A stretch of 64,000 bases of DNA from Odobenus rosmarus divergens (taxonomy: Eukaryota > Chordata > Mammalia > Carnivora > Odobenidae). A model generated the notes under the pieces. It saw nothing but the letters and a program-made list of their open reading frames with translations. It did no database searches and had not been told where the DNA came from. Below are positions 58,760 to 64,000 of the stretch, one piece after another. How positions within the stretch are numbered: position 1 is the first letter of the stretch; each line of letters begins with the position of its first letter. Location of the stretch: contig NW_004450287.1 in the NCBI RefSeq assembly GCF_000321225.1, positions 3,074,384 to 3,138,383 of the forward strand, in the 5' to 3' direction. Both the position numbers and the translations under genes were made by a program.

Positions 58760-60390
58760 TTTAGTTTCTCAAAAAAGTGTTGGTCAAAAACACTTTTTCA
58801 CTACCCCCTAAATCATGTGAAGTGTACCAGAAATTGGGAGGTTACTTTTGTCAAGTTTCCACCTGGGTACCTGTAACTATACTCAGTGCATTGTGTTCTA
58901 GGTACAGTGACCTGATTTCAAAGAAAACGAAACTAGCTCAACTAAAGCCCTATTTCCATCTACTGATAATCTCTCCAAACTGCCTCTCTTCTCACACACC
59001 AGTGAACTGTGTGTCCTGACCGAGGATTTTCAGCCATCAACTAATTAGTGTTTTTTCTCTGAGTTCTCACTGTCATATATATAAAGGATTTCTTTGATCA
59101 CTGGTTAAAGAAATAAGCACAGCACATGCTCCCTCCAGATCCAGTCAGTTTTTGTGTGGTTTGTGGCTTCATTTGGTCACTTAAACAACACATTCAATGA
59201 AGAAAAGTCATGAGGGTTGGCAAATGTTCCAAGTGTGTCTATTCAAGTATGAATAAACTATACCATATTTTAAAAAAATCATTTTCTCAAACATGGTGTG
59301 AGAGTTTGCCTTCAGTCTACATGGACTAAGTTTACAAAGGAAGGGGGTTTTATAAATGATCTGCTTCATTAAATCAAGAAGGAGTTTTGAACCCTCCAGT
59401 TATGCAGCCCTTATCATCTGTAGCACTTTGTTATACTTTAATTACAGTATTTATCAAATCCGTCAGTTTTCCAAATCTGTCATCTGCTTTTTTTTTAACA
59501 CTAATTACATCTTAATGCCTATATTTTTTCTGGTTTGCTGTAATAAATAGCTGCTCATTAATATACTCCTCATGAGATGTATATGGTGACTATTCACATC
59601 CTTTCATCTGCTTTACAGCAACTTTCTCACCTCTTCCCTTCACACTGTGGTATAGTCTTTTACAGGAAACAGAGTCTCTAATTCTAAGTTGTGAATTTTC
59701 TTATACTGACATCTCTGTGTGACTTTAATGATATTCCTATATCCAGTAGTGAGATTTATAGGATGTATCATTATCAACGATCAAGCCAAATTCAGTGTCC
59801 CCTGGCTCATTTAAGAATGATTTCTGATAGATCACCGTGAGTAAAGTGAACAGCAAAAAACACCAAGGAAAGAAATCACAACCTCAGGAAAAGAGTGCTT
59901 ATTTAGACAATAATCAGTATGACAAAGACAGGAAACTCAAGAATAAAATAGTTATATCTGAGACTTTCAAAATTAAGAAAGAAAAATGACGGTCTTTGGG
60001 AAAATGTAGGACACTGTGTAGATCATTGGATTGTAATCTGTAAGAAACGGCTTTGAGAATTCTGTGCTTAAGACATGAATATTTTTAATGATAGCTTTAG
60101 ATTTAGTTTTATGTCTAGATTTATTCCTGAGCTGCAACAGATTTTCCTTTTATTCCTCTTTATCTTCCTAATCCCAAACACATGTATATTTTTTGATATA
60201 GCAGCGAAAGAAGCAAACATTTGGAGGGTTAAATCACCTACCCCCCGCCCCCGCAAAAAAATACTAAAATGGATCTATGGGAAAGACCAGAAGTCTTTTC
60301 AGTTTTGCTTATTCATCTTTCTTTTTGAGTAGGCATTCATAGATTCAAATGTTAGATGAAAATCCAGTCAAAACATGTAAACTTATTTTG
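58760..60390. other. Single-copy sequence
   Basis: About 1.6 kb without a recognised repeat. A c-rich run lies at 60240-60252. Frames up to 85 codons have no domain. Confidence 0.4.
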
Positions 60391-60392
60391 GA

Positions 60393-60600
60393 GTGCATGG
60401 CATAGTAGTTAACAATCGAGTACCCTCAGTACAGGCCAATGCTAGAATACTGGCGGTGCACTCCCTGGCAGTGTGACTTTATCCAAGTTACTAACTCTTT
60501 CAGGCCTGTGTTTTCTCAGTTGTAAGAAGGAGATAATAACACCAACCTCAAAAGTTAATTGGACAACTGAATAAAATAATGCATGTGTGAAAGACTGATT
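60393..60600 (+). mobile_element. MIR-family SINE relic
   Basis: 'agtgtgactttatccaagtt', 'actaactctttcaggcctgt', 'gttttctcagttgtaagaag' and 'gagataataacaccaacctc' make a clear MIR core. Confidence 0.8.
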
Positions 60601-60609
60601 GGAAAATGG

Positions 60610-61090
60610 CTACTTACCCCCTATGGTGTGATTTTGAGACCCCTCTCATTAGATAGTGCTGTCTCTTCACCTCTCCTTGCTTTGGCCAATACAATGTGGT
60701 AAAAGTAACTGGGTGCTCATTTTGAGCTTTTACGTAAGGAAGCTTTTGTATACTTCTTTCTTTTGAAATCTGCCCAGCTATCATGAGCATAAGTCCAGGC
60801 TAGTCTATTAGACAATGAAAGACACATTCCCAGTTATTCTTATCACCCCAACTGACATCCAGCCAATAACAAGACATGTTAATGAGGCCATCCTAAATGT
60901 GCCAGTTCCCAGATGAGTCACCAAGTGACTGTAGACACATGAGTAAACCCACCCAGGCTATCTAATACGAGAAGAACCATCCATCCGAACCCACCTTAAA
61001 TTGCCAATTAACAGAATCATAGGCTACTTAAATTATTGTTGCTTGAAGGCACAAAGGTTGAGGTGGTTTGTTACACAGCAATAGTTAATA
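60610..61090 (+). mobile_element. Old LTR-like interspersed repeat, family unassigned
   Basis: The order 'cttgctttggccaatacaat', 'gtccaggctagtctattaga', 'gactgtagacacatgagtaa' and 'ggtggtttgttacacagcaa' fits a mammalian repeat I have met often but cannot name with certainty. It ends in an LTR-like 'caatagttaataaa'. Confidence 0.55.
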
Positions 61091-61094
61091 AAGC

Positions 61095-63970
61095 AAAGTA
61101 TTCAGAACTTAGTGTGTAAGTAATTTAGTTAATACTTTCAAAAGTTAAATATATTATCAGAAGTTAAAATGTGTGTTTCAGGTGGTCTCCTAATGAGTAA
61201 TAAATGCAAACTTTTAAACCTAACCTTTGCTATGAAAAGTTATGACATAAAAACTGAGGTTCCTTAAAGTTAAAGCTGTACTTTGTTAGAAATCTTTGTA
61301 TCTTTTTATGCATTAGTGTACTAACTGTACTCAAAAACTAAATTATTCATAAAAGGGCTATTTTTGATTTTAAAATTTTTCATTTCAAATACTGCATCTA
61401 CTTAATTGAAGTTAATTTTTGTATATGGATGAAAACTGTTACTTCTCTATGCTAAAGCTTTAGTATTCTTTCTTCTGAGACACTACTTTAACACATCACC
61501 TTAACAGCCACATGTGGTAAACAATTTGTGTTTAGTCCTTCATGTTATCTAAGAAATATTTAGTTTCTAACTGTTTGATGGGTAAGTGGAAGTTCCAGGA
61601 GGCCAATGATGAGAAAAAAAGTTTCTGGAATAAAAACCAAGTTTTCAAAGTTCACTTCAAATAGTCATCTAGTAGCAAAAAAAGCTTCTGAGATCTGAGA
61701 GGAAGTAAAATCTAAGATTTCAAATCTGACATTTAAGCAAAGTCAAAAGTGGAAAAAAAATCCAGGTCTCACAGTTTGCCTTGTTGTCATTGATATCCCT
61801 GAGGACTTCATGGTGAGATTATTTAAAAATATAACAAATGATAAGAAGAATAGAATGGAGAAAAAGAGGGGAAAAGAAACCTGAGAACTTACTTTTAGCT
61901 GAAGTCCCCTAATGTATTATTTTTCTACCCTGGACATTTCTGTTTATAAAAATAACAAATGGGACAGCATGGCATTTTTCTTGAATGGCTACAAAAGCAG
62001 ACTGACTTTTTAATCATAATTAAATTAATTCAGGTACATAATTATAGAAGTTAGAGCAAGCCTTCTCTACCTGAGATCTCTGCTTCTGAAGGACTAATCT
62101 GATGAAGTCAGGCCTGCCCAGCATAAACTCCCTTTTGCCTTAAAATGTAACATAGTCATAGGAGTGGTATCATAGATATGGGATTCACCTACATTCAAAG
62201 GAAAGGGGACTGTAAAAGAGAATCTGTCATTGGAGATCATCTTAGAATTCTGCCTACAACATTGACTTTTTCCTATGAAGGAGACACTATAGCAAGCTTC
62301 TGACATGGCAAACAAACACATCCTTTTCTTCTTATAGAGAACTCTCTGTACCTTCCAAAGTGGCATTTGTTCACCTCAGTAAGGTTTGGGAAGAAATCTA
62401 CAAATGTTGTGAGGTGTTTGCTTGGGAGGTGTAAGTTTCGGGACCATCTGCTGCTGATTCAAACTTTATGAGAAAGGTTTAAAGAAATAAGCAGTCAAAT
62501 CATGGCCAGAGTAATCTGGCATGGGATGGCTAATGCAAAAGTCAATTAAATTTAAAGCACTTGAAACAATTTGGGAAAGATGCACCAGGTAATTTTCCTT
62601 CATGAGTAATGCTCTAAGGCAATTTGCAGTTCTGAATGATAAGTATCATTAATGTCCTTCTCTCCCCTGTAACTGGGATCTGAGGTGTTCCTTTATCAAG
62701 TTTTGAAATTTGTGTTCCCTCTTGACTCCAAAGATCAGCGTATTCTATTCCAGTAGCAGTTTTTCCAGTCATTTTCGTACATATACCCACACATTTTGTC
62801 TAGAAATGTCAGGTGGAAGAAGGACAAGGGAATTTTTATAAAACTTATAAATACCATTGTGGGCCAATATAGAGGGATATAACATTGTGGTCAAATATGC
62901 AATTATTATCTTTTATGTTCCAGGACCATGCCAGTCCAACAAGGAATCCTCTAGGTCTCTCTTTGGCTAGGCTGCCACTCAGAGGGTATATCAACCAGTC
63001 GAGCTAAGGTATTATTAAGGATAAGAAAGATTTATCATGCCCCAAAATGGCCAGAGCACGATCTCAAATTTGTAAAATAAATCTTTGTAAACTCCCATCC
63101 CTTTTGTTTTGATGATTATTCAGGAATTAGTCAGTAGGGATGATCCTATTTGAGAACATCCACCCTGAATGTCAATGACTAACCTACCATACTAAAGTTT
63201 TAAGGACCAGGAGAAAAAGAGGGAGGTAAAATCAGAAATTGTTTTGAGAAATTTGGCGGGGGGGAAGCCATCCCAATACTCTGGAATATAGTTGGCTGTG
63301 GATGGTAGGGATAATGAAAAGCCCATCAGACACCTTGACTATAAGCTTATTATTGTGTGATTTTTGCAATAAAAGGTCATACCACAAAAACTCTTTAAAG
63401 CCAAAAACATGACACAAATAAGTTTCCAGGGCCAGAATGAGTTAGCCAGAGTCAACTAACATGTTGAAGTTTCATGAATGCCGGTAAAAAACATGAGACT
63501 CTGGAGTTAGAGCTAAAGGATGGGTTATTACTCAGAACAATAGCAGTAGCCAGCGTATCAACATTTTTGTTCTATTTCCTGAAGCCCAATTTCCACAGTT
63601 ATGTGAAGAAAGGCCAGTTGATATTGCACACATAGTAGGTTGCATTACAGGAAAGGAACTCCTATCTTAGAGAACCCAAATCTTTTTAAATGGACAGTGT
63701 ATTTGCCTTTTCTTCTAAAGGATGCATTATCTGTATGATTCTGGACAGTAATGCCTGCTTTTGCTCTGGAAAGACACAGTAATCCCTTCAAGACTGCAAG
63801 AAAATCTTTTTTGCAAGAGACACTATGTCTCTATTTCAAGGCTGCTCACTAGAAAATATCTTTGAAAATATTGTCTAAAATAGAAGGGACCAAAATGTCT
63901 TCCTCACAACACTTCCATGGGAGGTGAGTGGGACAAAAACATGAGAGACCTATAGACAGTTGTCTTTCAA
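61095..63970. other. Long repeat-poor single-copy stretch
   Basis: Nearly 2.9 kb without a repeat I can name. The part at 62500-62660 ('gtcaattaaatttaaagcac' and 'ggcaatttgcagttctgaat') looks like conserved non-coding sequence by composition. Frames of 61-90 codons have no recognisable domain. Confidence 0.4.
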
Positions 63971-63975
63971 CAATT

Positions 63976-64000
63976 TCTCTTTCTTTCTTCCTTTCTTTTT
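63976..64000 (+). repeat. (TTTC)n simple repeat at window edge
   Basis: Tetranucleotide tttc/ttcc units running off the end of the window. Confidence 0.85.

Noticed and set aside
62900..63480. Possible unrecognised LTR with an aataaa signal near 63077
   Set aside because: No terminal motif, target duplication or second LTR was found, so the signal alone is not enough.

Overview
This window is gene-poor vertebrate nuclear DNA from a carnivoran mammal. The best evidence is about 29 copies of the tRNA-derived carnivore SINE (SINEC/CAN-SINE). They have the 'gcacctgggtggctcag' head, a (ct)n stretch and an aaataaataaa tail, and many sit between intact target-site duplications. The head and body match the forms known from bears, pandas, seals and mustelids. 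The dog-type head ('ggcgcagcggtt') and the cat-type body were not seen, so a non-canid caniform (Arctoidea) is the likely source. That is an inference from remembered consensuses, not a search. Two N gaps (980 and 50 bases) show it is a draft assembly.

No protein-coding gene, tRNA, rRNA or intact non-coding RNA gene could be supported. The coding-like stretches are decayed LINE-1 ORFs or lie inside SINEs. The window is therefore intergenic or deep intronic.

Layout: 0-9 kb holds SINEs, a LINE-1 3' end, a MER5A DNA transposon and a 33-base U2 snRNA fragment with perfect 17-base flanking repeats. 9.6-11.6 kb looks like a very old LINE-1. 12.7 kb has a 70-base LINE-1 insertion. 12.8-17.9 kb is mostly unannotatable single-copy sequence with possible conserved elements. 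17.9-26.7 kb has LINE-1 3' ends, SINEs, a duplicated polypurine module and the large gap. 26.9-29.1 kb has ERVL-MaLR-type LTRs. 30-31 and 38.5-39.8 kb are single-copy. 36.3-37.6 kb is a LINE-1 ORF2 tail. 44.7-50.5 kb is a nested LINE-1 complex: a young carnivore LINE-1 with a complete-looking 5' end, frameshifted ORF1 and ORF2 and an inverted 620-base reverse-transcriptase block, lying between two pieces of an older LINE-1. 51.75 kb carries a perfect 95-base palindrome. 52-64 kb has SINEs, L2 and MIR relics and single-copy sequence.

No new biological system was found. The items most worth a second look are the palindrome, the U2 fragment, the inverted block in the LINE-1, the 70-base LINE-1 insertion and the duplicated polypurine module.
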